NCBI GenBank assembly: GCA_030066595.1
Contig: JASJBI010000038.1
Span: 50,202-114,201 of the forward strand
Length of the DNA stretch: 64,000 bases
Origin: Alphaproteobacteria bacterium
GTDB lineage: Bacteria; Pseudomonadota; Alphaproteobacteria; JAJFFI01
Reading direction: 5' to 3'
In this document: positions 31,414 to 40,178 of the stretch, piece by piece
Numbering within the stretch: position 1 is the first letter of the stretch
How the letters are laid out: every line of letters starts with the position of its first letter
Made by a program: the position numbers and the translations under genes
Notes under the pieces: generated by a model
The model's input: only the letters and a program-made list of their open reading frames with translations
Told to the model about the DNA's origin: nothing
The model's database searches: none

Positions 31414-34400
31414 TCACGTGGCGATGGCCTGGCGTTCGTCGCCGTCGACGCCGCCGCCATCGCCGGCCACGGCGGCGATCTTTTTCACCAGATGCTCGAC
31501 GCCTTTCAGCCGGGTCGCGGGATCGTCCCAGTGGCGGCGGTAGACCAGGCTGTGATCGGGCCGTAGCTTGACCTTGCCGGCCTGCTCGGCGATGAACTGC
31601 ACCAGACCTTCGGGATTTGCGAATTGGTTGTTTCGGAAAGATAAAATGGCGCCCTTGGGACCGGCGTCGACCTTTTCCACCCCGCCTTCCAGGCACAGGC
31701 GCTTGATCGCCACCACGCGCAGTAGATTCTCGACCGCGTCCGGCAGGGGGCCGAACCGGTCGATCAGCTCCGCGGCGAAGGCGTCGATTTCGGCCGCGTC
31801 CACTAGGCTGGCGATGCGGCGATAGAGCCCCAGCCGCACGGGCAGGTCCGCCACGTAATCCTCCGGGATGAGCACCGGGGTCCCCAGCCCGATCGCGGGC
31901 GTCCAGTCCTGCTCCTCGGCCGGCCCCTCCCCCGCCGCGCCGCCCCTGGCGGCGGCGACGGCTTCTTCCAGCATCTGCTGGTAGAGCTCTATCCCGACCT
32001 CGCGGATCTGCCCGGACTGCTCCTCGCCCAGCAGATTGCCGGCTCCGCGAATGTCGAGATCATGGCTCGCAAGAGAGAAACCCGCGCCCAGGGTGTCGAG
32101 CGTCTGCATCACCTGCAGCCGCTTCTCGGCCGTGCGCGACAGCTTGCGATCGGGCGGCAGCGTCAGATAGGCATAGGCGCGCACCTTCGACCGGCCGATC
32201 CGACCGCGCAGCTGGTAGAGCTGGGCCAGACCGAACATCTCCGCCCGGTGGATGATCAAGGTGTTGGCGGTCGGGATGTCCAGCCCGGACTCGACGATGT
32301 TGGTCGACAGCAACAGCTCGAACTGGCCCTCGTAGAAGGCCGACATCACGGCCTCCAGCTCGCTGGCCGGCATCGCGCCGTGCGCCGTGGCCACCTTGAG
32401 ATCGGGGATCAGCTTGCCGAGCCGGTCCCGCACCCGAGCCAGATCCTGGATCCGCGGACAGACATAGAAGGTCTGGCCGCCGCGGAACCGCTCGCGCAGG
32501 ATCGCCTCGCGCACGACCACCGGATCGTAGGGCAGCACGAATGTGCGCACGGCCAGACGGTCGATCGGCGGTGTGGCGATGATGCTCATCTCCCGCACCC
32601 CGGCCAGCGCCATCTGCAAGGTGCGCGGGATCGGCGTCGCCGTGAGCGTCAGAACGTGCACGTCCGCCCTGAGCTGCTTGAGACGCTCTTTCTGGGCGAC
32701 GCCGAAATGCTGCTCCTCGTCCACGATCAGCAGGCCGAGGCTGCGAAATTTGATCCGCTTGCTGAGCAGCGCGTGGGTTCCGACGACGATGTCGACAGTG
32801 CCGGCGGCCAGTTCGTCCCTGATCTGCTGCTGCTCCTTGGTCGGCACCAGTCTGGAGAGCTGACGGATCCTCAGGGGCAGGCCCCGGAACCGGTCCTGGA
32901 AGGTCTGGTAGTGCTGGCGCGCCAGAAGGGTCGTTGGCACCACCACCGCGACCTGCAGGCCCGACATGGCCGATGTGAAGGCGGCCCGAAGCGCCACCTC
33001 GGTCTTGCCGAAGCCGACGTCTCCGCAGATCAGCCGGTCCATCGGCCGGCCCGAGCCCAAATCGTCCAGCACCTCGCCGATCGCCCGCGCCTGGTCGTCC
33101 GTCTCGGGAAAGGGAAAGCGCGCGCTGAACTCGTCATAAAGGCCCTCGGCCGGGACCAGTGTCGACCCCGGGCGGAGCTGCCGCTCGGCGGCGATCTTGA
33201 GCAGCGCGTCGGCGATTTCCTTGATCCGGGCCTTGGCGCGCGACTTGCGCATCTGCCAGGCGGCACCGCCGAGGCGGTCGAGCTGCGCCCCCGCCTCTTC
33301 CGAGCCGAAGCGCGACAGCACGTCGATGTTCTCGACCGGGACAAACAGCTTGTCATTGCCCGCATAGACGAGCTTGAGACAGTCGTGCGGCGCGCCGCCC
33401 ACATCCAGCGTGACCAGCGCCTCGTAGCGGCCGATCCCGTGCTCGCTGTGCACCACGAAGTCGCCTTCGTTCAGGACGGACAGCTCGTTGATCACCTCGT
33501 CGGCCCGCCGCCGCCGGGCGCGGGACGGCCGGGTCAGGCGATCGCCCAGGATGTCCTGCTCGGTGATGACGGCGAGCGCGGGCGTGACGAAGCCCGACTC
33601 CTGGCCCAGCACCACCAGGGCGGCCTCGGTCCCCGGCAGGGCCTCGGCCTCAGCCCAGCCTTCGACCGGGCGCACCTGATCCAGGCCGTGCTCGTGGAAA
33701 ACGGTGGCCAGCCGGTCCCGCGAGCCCAGGCTGTAGGCCGCAACCAGGACCCGCCGGCCGCTGTCGATCAGCTCGCCCACATGCTCGCCGACGGCATCGA
33801 AGACGTTGACGTCGGGCGCGTTGCGGGCGTCCGCAAAGTCCCGCCCGCCACGCCCCTGGGCGTCGTGCAAGCCGGACGCGTCCTCTGGCGGCGCGAACGG
33901 CGAGAAGGTCCCGCCCGGCCGCGAGGCCAGCGCGCCGCCCCACTCGTCGCGGTCGAGGAACAGCGTCTCGGGCGGCACCGGCTTGTAAGCCGGGGCGCCG
34001 GAGCCGCCCGCCTGGCCCATCAGCTCGAGCCGGGCGCCGTAGTATTCCGCGATGGTGTCGAGCCGGGCCTCGACCGCCTGATCCGCCTGGTGGTCCAGAG
34101 TGACCGGACTGTCCGGCAGATAGTCGAACACGGTCTCGAGATGCGGGTGGAACAAGGGCAGCCAGTGCTCCATGCCGGCATAGCGGCGCCCGGCGCTGAT
34201 CGATTCATAGAGCGCGTCGTCGTCCCGGGCCGCTCCGAACAGTTCCCGATAGCCGGTGCGAAAGCGGGCGACCGTGTCCGCGCCCAGCAAGACCTCGCTG
34301 ACCGGCTTGATCTCGAAGCCGTCCCGCTGGCCCGTGGTCCGCTGCGACATGGCGTCGAAGGAACGCACGGTCTCGAGCTCGTCCCCGAACAGATCCAGTC

Positions 34401-34959
34401 GCAACGGTTCGTCCGTGCCCGGCGGGAACAGATCGACGATGCCGCCACGCACCGCGTATTCGCCGGGCTCGCGCACGGTGCCAGCGCGCACATAGCCGTT
34501 GCGGTCGAGAAAGGCGTAAAGCGCATCCAGATCGATCCGGGCGCCCAGCCCGGCGCGAAACACCGCGTCGCGGAACATCTCCCGCGGCGGAACGCGCTGC
34601 AGCGTGGCGCTGGCGGTGGTCAGCAGCACCCGGCCTTTGGCCGTGCCGTCGGCGGCGTCCTGCGTGGCCGCCATCTCGGCCAGCGCCTCGACCCGCCGGC
34701 TTACGATCTCGCCGTTCGGAGACACCCGGTCGTAAGGCAGGCAGTCCCAGGCCGGCAGGGTCTGGACATCGAGATCCGGGGCGAAGAACGCCAGCGCCGC
34801 GGCCAGCTGGTCGAGCCGGCGATCGTCCCGGCAGATATGCAGCAGCCTGTGCGCAGACTGCGCGGCGAGGCGCGCCAGGACCAGGGCGTCGGCTCCTTCG
34901 GGCGCGCCCGCGATCACCGGGCGATCGCGCAGCGCGCCGATATCCTCAAACCCCGTCAA
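31414..34959 (-). CDS. mfd: Transcription-repair coupling factor Mfd
   Basis: A 1181-residue ATP-dependent translocase that removes stalled RNA polymerase and recruits UvrA. It has an N-terminal UvrB-like module (residues 1-340), a CarD-like RNA polymerase interaction domain near 495-565 (EGDFVVHSEHGIGRYEAL), superfamily 2 helicase motors with Walker A GDVGFGKTE near 645 and DEEQHFG near 748, and a C-terminal TRCF domain. Full length for the family. It starts with TTG overlapping the sdhE TGA stop (TTGA), so translation is coupled to sdhE. Confidence 0.97.
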   Translation of the reverse strand: MTGFEDIGALRDRPVIAGAPEGADALVLARLAAQSAHRLLHICRDDRRLDQLAAALAFFAPDLDVQTLPAWDCLPYDRVSPNGEIVSRRVEALAEMAATQDAADGTAKGRVLLTTASATLQRVPPREMFRDAVFRAGLGARIDLDALYAFLDRNGYVRAGTVREPGEYAVRGGIVDLFPPGTDEPLRLDLFGDELETVRSFDAMSQRTTGQRDGFEIKPVSEVLLGADTVARFRTGYRELFGAARDDDALYESISAGRRYAGMEHWLPLFHPHLETVFDYLPDSPVTLDHQADQAVEARLDTIAEYYGARLELMGQAGGSGAPAYKPVPPETLFLDRDEWGGALASRPGGTFSPFAPPEDASGLHDAQGRGGRDFADARNAPDVNVFDAVGEHVGELIDSGRRVLVAAYSLGSRDRLATVFHEHGLDQVRPVEGWAEAEALPGTEAALVVLGQESGFVTPALAVITEQDILGDRLTRPSRARRRRADEVINELSVLNEGDFVVHSEHGIGRYEALVTLDVGGAPHDCLKLVYAGNDKLFVPVENIDVLSRFGSEEAGAQLDRLGGAAWQMRKSRAKARIKEIADALLKIAAERQLRPGSTLVPAEGLYDEFSARFPFPETDDQARAIGEVLDDLGSGRPMDRLICGDVGFGKTEVALRAAFTSAMSGLQVAVVVPTTLLARQHYQTFQDRFRGLPLRIRQLSRLVPTKEQQQIRDELAAGTVDIVVGTHALLSKRIKFRSLGLLIVDEEQHFGVAQKERLKQLRADVHVLTLTATPIPRTLQMALAGVREMSIIATPPIDRLAVRTFVLPYDPVVVREAILRERFRGGQTFYVCPRIQDLARVRDRLGKLIPDLKVATAHGAMPASELEAVMSAFYEGQFELLLSTNIVESGLDIPTANTLIIHRAEMFGLAQLYQLRGRIGRSKVRAYAYLTLPPDRKLSRTAEKRLQVMQTLDTLGAGFSLASHDLDIRGAGNLLGEEQSGQIREVGIELYQQMLEEAVAAARGGAAGEGPAEEQDWTPAIGLGTPVLIPEDYVADLPVRLGLYRRIASLVDAAEIDAFAAELIDRFGPLPDAVENLLRVVAIKRLCLEGGVEKVDAGPKGAILSFRNNQFANPEGLVQFIAEQAGKVKLRPDHSLVYRRHWDDPATRLKGVEHLVKKIAAVAGDGGGVDGDERQAIAT

Positions 34960-35249
34960 TCGTGGGTTCCCACCCCGTGAAACTCCATGATCCGGCTGAT
35001 CAATGGGTTTGCGCGATCGGCCGGAACCGGCGTCCGGCCTGTGATCCAGTCGTAGAGGTCCGGATCGTTCTCGCGCAGCAAGGCTTCATAGGCCGCGACC
35101 TCCAACTCGGAGAGGTGCGCCAAGGTCGCATCGGCGAACCGGCCCAGTATCAGGTCCATCTCCTTCATGCCCCGGTGCCACGAGCGAAAGCGCAGCCGTT
35201 TTCTCCGCGGGTCGCTCAGATTGGGTACCGGGCCTGTTGGTTCTGACAT
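34956..35249 (-). CDS. sdhE: FAD assembly factor SdhE (succinate dehydrogenase flavinylation)
   Basis: A 97-residue small helical protein of the Sdh5/SdhE (DUF339) family. It contains the flavinylation motif as RSWHRGMKEMDLILGRFAD (the RGxxE element) and YEALLRENDPDLYDWITGR. It helps attach FAD covalently to the SdhA subunit. The gene overlaps the start of mfd and is divergent from recG, an arrangement common in alphaproteobacteria. Confidence 0.95.
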   Translation of the reverse strand: MSEPTGPVPNLSDPRRKRLRFRSWHRGMKEMDLILGRFADATLAHLSELEVAAYEALLRENDPDLYDWITGRTPVPADRANPLISRIMEFHGVGTHD

Positions 35250-35360
35250 CGCGTTCTCCTGCGTGACGCTAGGATACCTTCCAGCGGCTAGGATATAAGG
35301 GCTGGCTGCCCGGCTGTCAGCCAGCGCGTGCCAACTGTTTGCCGATCCGGTTTTTTCGCC

Positions 35361-37445
35361 ATGCGTCCGCAAGTGCTCTTCGGACTGTTCGCTCCCGTGA
35401 CCGCCTTGCCGGGCGTGGGGCCCCGCATCGCCAAGCTCATCGAGCGGGTTGCGGGGCCGAACGTGGTCGACCTGCTCTGGCATCTGCCGACCGGCCTGAT
35501 CGATCGGCGCTTTGCGCCCAAGCTGGCGGACGCGCCGGCCGGCGCCATCGCGACGCTGACCGTGCAGGTCGACGGCCACGAGCCGCCGCGCAGCAAACGC
35601 CAGCCCTATCGCGTGCATTGCTCGGACGAGACCGGGACCATCAGCCTGGTGTTCTTCCATCCGCGTCCGGACTACTTGCGGACGGCGCTCCCCGAGGGCG
35701 AGATCCGGGTGGTCAGCGGCGAAGTGCAGCTCTTCGGCGGCCGGCTGCAGATGACCCATCCCGACCATATCGGCACGCCGGACGAGATCGCCCGCCTGCA
35801 GTCGATCGAGCCGGTCTATCCGCTGACCGCCGGGCTCAGCCTCCGGGTCTTGGGCAAGGCGATCAGGGCGGCCGTCGAGCGGGCGCCGGACCTGCCGGAC
35901 TGGCTCGAACCCGAGCTCGGCCGGCGTTCGGGCTGGCGTTCCTGGCGGGCGGCGATCACGGCGGTCCATGCGCCGGAAGGCAGGGGCGCGCTGGACCCGC
36001 TTGGACCGGACCGGGCGCGGCTCGCCTATGACGAGCTGCTGGCGAGCCAGCTCGCCATCGCGCTGGTCCGGGCCCAGCAGCGGCGGCTGCCGGGCCGGTC
36101 GATCATGGGGGATGGCCGTCTGAGCAAACGCATCGAGGCCGCCCTGCCCTTCCGCCTGACGGGCGCGCAGGAGCGGTCGCGCGCCGAGATCACCGCCGAC
36201 ATGGCCGCCGAGCGGCGCATGCTGCGCCTTCTGCAGGGCGATGTGGGCAGCGGCAAGACCGTGGTGGCCTTGCTGGCCATGGCCACGGCGGTGGAGGCCG
36301 GCGGTCAGGCCGCGCTGATGGCGCCGACCGAGATCCTGGCGCGCCAGCACTTCGCCACCGTGGCACCCCTTGCCGAACAAGCCGGCCTGCGCGCCGCCCT
36401 CCTGACCGGGCGGGAGAAGGGCCGGCCGCGCGACGGCCTCCTGGCCCGGCTCGAGGCCGGCGAGATCGATCTCCTGGTCGGCACCCATGCCCTGTTTCAG
36501 GAGGACGTCTCTTTCCGCAACCTGGTGTTTGCGGTGATCGACGAACAGCACCGGTTCGGCGTGCACCAGCGCTTGGGGCTGACCGCCAAGGGCCAGGCGG
36601 TGGAAACCCTGGTGATGACGGCAACCCCGATCCCGCGCACGCTGCTGCTCGCCTCCTATGGCGACATGGACGTCTCGCGGCTCGACGAGAAACCGCCCGG
36701 CCGCCTGCCGGTGGAGACCCGCGTGCTGCCGCTGACCCGCCTCGAGGAGGTGGTCTCGGCGGTGCATCGCGCCATCGCCGGCGGCGCCCGCGCCTACTGG
36801 GTCTGCCCCCTGGTCGAGGAGTCCGAGGCGGTCGATCTGGCCGCCGCGCGCGAGCGCCATGCCGAGCTTGTGGAACTCTTGGCGCCGCGCCGGGTCGGCC
36901 TGGTGCACGGACGCATGAAGGGCGCCGACAAGGACCGGGTCATGGCCGAGTTCGCGGCCGGCGAGATCGACGTCCTGGTCGCCACCACGGTGATCGAGGT
37001 CGGCGTGGACGTGCCCGAGGCCTCGGTCATGGTGGTCGAGCACGCCGAGCGGTTCGGCTTGGCCCAGCTGCACCAGCTGCGCGGCCGGGTGGGCCGCGGT
37101 GGGACGGCGGCGACCTGCCTCTTGTTGTATGCGGGCCCCTTGGGCGAGACCGCCAAGGCCCGGCTCGCTGTGATGCGGGAGACCGACGACGGCTTTCGCA
37201 TCGCCGAGGAGGATCTGCGCCTGCGCGGCGCCGGCGAGCTGTTGGGCACCCGGCAAAGCGGCCTGCCGCGCTTTCGGCTCGCCGACCTCGCCGTCCATGG
37301 CGAGCTCTTGGCCACGGCCCGGGACGACGCCCGCCTGGCGCTGCACCGGGACCCCGAGCTCAAGAGCCCGCGCGGCGAAGCGCTGCGCGTTCTGCTCTAT
37401 CTGTTCGAGCGGGATCTGGCGGTGAAGTTCCTGCGCTCGGGTTAG
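35361..37445 (+). CDS. recG: ATP-dependent DNA helicase RecG
   Basis: A 694-residue helicase that remodels stalled replication forks and Holliday junctions. It has the N-terminal wedge/OB-fold domain (LPGVGPRIAKLIERVAG, HLPTGLIDRRF), superfamily 2 motors with Walker A GDVGSGKT near residue 293 and DEQHRFG near 393, and the family motif QLHQLRGRVGRGG. The ATG at 35361 gives the usual N-terminus; an upstream frame start at 35328 is less likely. It ends ahead of a large terminator-like palindrome. Confidence 0.97.
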   Translation: MRPQVLFGLFAPVTALPGVGPRIAKLIERVAGPNVVDLLWHLPTGLIDRRFAPKLADAPAGAIATLTVQVDGHEPPRSKRQPYRVHCSDETGTISLVFFHPRPDYLRTALPEGEIRVVSGEVQLFGGRLQMTHPDHIGTPDEIARLQSIEPVYPLTAGLSLRVLGKAIRAAVERAPDLPDWLEPELGRRSGWRSWRAAITAVHAPEGRGALDPLGPDRARLAYDELLASQLAIALVRAQQRRLPGRSIMGDGRLSKRIEAALPFRLTGAQERSRAEITADMAAERRMLRLLQGDVGSGKTVVALLAMATAVEAGGQAALMAPTEILARQHFATVAPLAEQAGLRAALLTGREKGRPRDGLLARLEAGEIDLLVGTHALFQEDVSFRNLVFAVIDEQHRFGVHQRLGLTAKGQAVETLVMTATPIPRTLLLASYGDMDVSRLDEKPPGRLPVETRVLPLTRLEEVVSAVHRAIAGGARAYWVCPLVEESEAVDLAAARERHAELVELLAPRRVGLVHGRMKGADKDRVMAEFAAGEIDVLVATTVIEVGVDVPEASVMVVEHAERFGLAQLHQLRGRVGRGGTAATCLLLYAGPLGETAKARLAVMRETDDGFRIAEEDLRLRGAGELLGTRQSGLPRFRLADLAVHGELLATARDDARLALHRDPELKSPRGEALRVLLYLFERDLAVKFLRSG

Positions 37446-37473
37446 CGCCGTTTCTATCTTGACGGAATCGGCG

Positions 37474-37542
37474 CCGGCCCACTCCCCCACCCGGCCACCC
37501 CAAGGATGCTGCCATGGTTGGCCGGGTGGGGGAGCGGGCCGG
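37474..37542. terminator. Large inverted repeat between convergent genes, probable bidirectional terminator
   Basis: Two 24-base arms with one mismatch: CCGGCCCACTCCCCCACCCG at 37474-37493 (extending to GGCCA at 37497) and its complement at 37519-37542, separated by a 21-base loop. It lies between the recG stop (37445) and the convergent lipoprotein stop (37568). The very stable GC stem could stop transcription from both sides. On the lipoprotein side a T-rich stretch TAGAGCGTTTTTGG precedes it. Confidence 0.65.
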
Positions 37543-37567
37543 TGATGCAATCGAAACCAAAAACGCT

Positions 37568-38113
37568 CTAGCTTGTCCTCGGCCGGAAGCCGCGCAGCCG
37601 CGCGATCAGCTCGGCGAAGTTCTTGCGCATGGCCCCCTCGTTGGCGCCGCGCTCGCGGCTCGCGGCCACGAAGGCGTCGCCCGCGGTCACCGTATGCTCG
37701 GTCGTGACCCGCGTCTCGAACACGGTTTGCCCGGATTTGAGATCCCGCAATGCGTAACGGATCGAGGACTCGGCGGTCTTGCTGAGGCCCCGCTGCGGGC
37801 GGTCCTTGCGGTCCAGCCTGGCGTGCAGCGCGTAGCGCGCGCGGCTGGCGTCCTCGACCCAAAGCCGGTTCTCGGCGAGGGATCGCTTGAGGGCGCGTGC
37901 GAAGGAGTCGTCGCTGACCTCCGAATTGAACAGCGGCATGGTTTCCCGGCCGCCCTCGACCAGAACCACGCCGATCGCCGGACCGCCGCCCGACGCGGGC
38001 CCCGCGGCGGGTTCCTGGTCCACCACCATACTCTCGACCCGCGCCGGCATGGCGCAGGCGGCCACTGTCATGAGCGCCGTGGAAACGAGGATTGCGGCCA
38101 GCGCTCGCCGCAC
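37568..38113 (-). CDS. Lipoprotein of unknown function
   Basis: A 181-residue protein with a lipoprotein signal peptide: MRRALAAILVSTALMTVAAC, lipobox VAAC with Cys 20. The mature part has SDDSFARALKRSLAENRLWV and SSIRYALRDLKSGQTVFETR, resembling the beta-alpha secretory lipoproteins that handle envelope stress, but no named family is certain. It is 5 bases downstream of the DUF502 gene and so is co-transcribed with it. Its TAG stop is part of a CTAGAGC motif. Confidence 0.7.
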   Translation of the reverse strand: MRRALAAILVSTALMTVAACAMPARVESMVVDQEPAAGPASGGGPAIGVVLVEGGRETMPLFNSEVSDDSFARALKRSLAENRLWVEDASRARYALHARLDRKDRPQRGLSKTAESSIRYALRDLKSGQTVFETRVTTEHTVTAGDAFVAASRERGANEGAMRKNFAELIARLRGFRPRTS

Positions 38114-38117
38114 TGCC

Positions 38118-38921
38118 TCAGGACGCCTTCTTGGACGTCGTGTCCACGGCCGCCGCGGTGTTCGGGATGGTCCGGTTGTCGCGGCGCGCCGGGCCGACCT
38201 TTTTCTCGTCCTGCTCCTCCAGGCTGCGCCGGTCCGGCGGCGTGACGATACCGCCCGAGATCACCATCTTGATCCCCTCCTCGACCGTCATGTTCAGCAC
38301 CACCAGCTCTTTGCGCGGGATGAACAGGAGATAGCCGGAGGTGGGGTTCGGCGTGGTCGGCAGAAACACGTTGACCGTGTCGTCCGTGGTGATGTGCTGG
38401 ACCTCGCCCTCGGTGATGCCGGTGATGAAGCCCAGGGCCCAGGAGCCGCGACGCGGGTACTCGAACAGCACCACTTCGCGGAAGGCGTTCTTCTGCTGGC
38501 TCATCACCGTCTCGACGATCTGCTTGGTGGCTCCATAGATGCTGCGGATCACCGGCATCCCGGTCAACATGCGCTCGCCGAGGCCGATGACCTGCCGGCC
38601 GAGGAAGCCGGGCGTGAGCCAGCCGATGATGACCAGGCAGAGCACGAGCACGACCAGACCGAGCCCGGGCACGCCGAAGGGCAGATAGGTCTCCGGGTTG
38701 TAGCGGGGCGGGATCAACGGCGTGATCTTGCCGTCGACGAATTCGATGAACAGCCAGCCGAGATAGACGGTGAGCGCGAAGGGCGCGGTCACCAGGATGC
38801 CCGTCAGCAGATAGGTGCGCAGCTTGCCGAAAACGCCCAGCCGCCGCCGGTGGTGATGACCGTCCCCCGGATTGCCTCCGGACGATGGGTTGCTCAAGGT
38901 GACCTGACTGCTGTCCGACAT
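38118..38921 (-). CDS. DUF502 family inner-membrane protein
   Basis: A 267-residue protein with two N-terminal transmembrane segments (LRTYLLTGILVTAPFALTVY; GLVVLVLCLVIIGWL) and the DUF502 motifs MPVIRSIYGATKQIVETV, WALGFITGITEGE and VNVFLPTTPNPTSGYLLFI. A histidine-rich N-terminus precedes the first helix. DUF502 proteins are widespread in alphaproteobacteria with no settled function, probably at the inner membrane. A charged C-terminal tail follows. It is first in an operon with the lipoprotein gene. Confidence 0.9.
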   Translation of the reverse strand: MSDSSQVTLSNPSSGGNPGDGHHHRRRLGVFGKLRTYLLTGILVTAPFALTVYLGWLFIEFVDGKITPLIPPRYNPETYLPFGVPGLGLVVLVLCLVIIGWLTPGFLGRQVIGLGERMLTGMPVIRSIYGATKQIVETVMSQQKNAFREVVLFEYPRRGSWALGFITGITEGEVQHITTDDTVNVFLPTTPNPTSGYLLFIPRKELVVLNMTVEEGIKMVISGGIVTPPDRRSLEEQDEKKVGPARRDNRTIPNTAAAVDTTSKKAS

Positions 38922-38999
38922 GCGCTTTACTTTGAAATTCCAGGGATTTCGGCGAGAGGATGGGCCCGAATGCTGGCCAAGGCAACCGCTTTCGCGGCC

Positions 39000-39881
39000 T
39001 CAGGCCACGCCCTCCTTGAAGAAGCGCCGGAGCTCGGCAAAGGTTTCGTCCGGCTGTTCCTCGGGCAGGAAGTGCCCGCAGTCCAGCGCTTTCCCGGTCA
39101 CGATCGCCGCCCGCTCCCGCCAAGTCTCCAGCACATCATAGTATTTTTCCATGAGGCCGCGCAGCCCCCAAAGCACCAGCAGCGGCGCCGCCACCTTGGT
39201 GCTCAGATCGGCCTCGTCGTGTCGCAGGTCGATCGAGGCGGCGGCGCGATAGTCCTCGCAGGAGCCGTGCACCGTCTTGGGATCGCTGAAACAGCGGAGA
39301 TACTCCGCCATGGCCTCGGGCGTGAACGCGTCCGCCGCCGCGCCCCACGCGGTCAGCTTGGCCCTCAAATAGAACTCGGGGTCGGCCCCGATCAGCTTTT
39401 CCGGGAGCGGGCTCGGCTGGATCAGAAAGAACCAGTGATAGTAGCCCGTGGCCACATCCTGGTTGGTGGTCGAGAAGATCTTGTGTGTGGGCACGATGTC
39501 GAGCACCGCCCAGCGCAGCACCCGTTCCGGATGGTCGAGCGCCATGCGGTGGGTGACGCGCCCGCCCCGATCATGCCCCGCCACGAAGAACCTGGAGAAT
39601 CCCAAGGTCTCCATCACCTCGATCTGGTCCTGCGCCATGGCCCGCTTGGAATAGGTCTCGTGGTCGGACCCGCCTTCGGGTTTTGAGGAATCGCCATAGC
39701 CCCGCAGATCGGTGGCGATCACGGTGAAATCCTCGGCCAGCCGGGGGGCGATCTTGTGCCAGATCACATGGGACTGCGGGTAGCCGTGCAGCAACAGCAA
39801 GGGCGGGCCCTCGCCGCCTCTGACCAGGTTGATCGTGGCGCCGCTGACGTCGATCTTCGCTTGGCTGAAACCCTCGAACAT
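39000..39881 (-). CDS. Alpha/beta hydrolase, fluoroacetate dehalogenase-like
   Basis: A 293-residue hydrolase closely resembling fluoroacetate dehalogenase: oxyanion-hole segment HGYPQSHVIW, nucleophile Asp in AGHDRGGRVTHRMALDHPER with the two substrate-binding Arg, VLDIVPTHKIF, the halide-pocket pair His-Trp in YYHWFFLIQPSPLPEK, and the catalytic His in DCGHFLPEEQP. The Asp nucleophile in place of Ser marks it as a haloacid/epoxide-type hydrolase. It may act on haloacetates or on epoxides; activity on fluoroacetate is inferred. It stands alone, with no haloacid transporter near. Confidence 0.85.
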   Translation of the reverse strand: MFEGFSQAKIDVSGATINLVRGGEGPPLLLLHGYPQSHVIWHKIAPRLAEDFTVIATDLRGYGDSSKPEGGSDHETYSKRAMAQDQIEVMETLGFSRFFVAGHDRGGRVTHRMALDHPERVLRWAVLDIVPTHKIFSTTNQDVATGYYHWFFLIQPSPLPEKLIGADPEFYLRAKLTAWGAAADAFTPEAMAEYLRCFSDPKTVHGSCEDYRAAASIDLRHDEADLSTKVAAPLLVLWGLRGLMEKYYDVLETWRERAAIVTGKALDCGHFLPEEQPDETFAELRRFFKEGVA

Positions 39882-40178
39882 CCGCTCCGCTCCCGTGGTT
39901 TGGCGGGATGTTATACGGCAATTCCCGGCCGATGTCGTAGGCCGAGCGGCGGCTCGCGTACCGGCACCGTTCTGAGGCCATGCTCGGACCACATGAAGGG
40001 TCCGCCGCCCGGGGTCCGCGACCGGCCGATCCCGAGTATGGTTAACGAGAGTAAAAGCGACGTAAATCCGGCATTGCCGGTGATGCTGGCGGCACCGGCC
40101 ATGACCGATCTTCGCACCCCATGCCGCTTTTCTTGGGACACCGATCTGTTTTAATGCGAGCAAGGAGGCCGGGGGGTC
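39882..40178. other. Intergenic region between divergent genes
   Basis: About 300 bases holding the divergent promoters of the hydrolase and amidase genes. GGAGG near 40164 serves as the amidase ribosome binding site. No gene or repeat is seen. Confidence 0.4.

Noticed and set aside
32062..34980. A 972-codon open frame opposite mfd
   Set aside because: It is the antisense of mfd, kept open by GC-rich third positions; its product has no domain and no ribosome binding site, and mfd on the other strand is unmistakable.
34956..37862. Long minus-strand frame extending from sdhE through recG
   Set aside because: Only the 97 codons from ATG 35249 match SdhE; the rest is antisense to recG.
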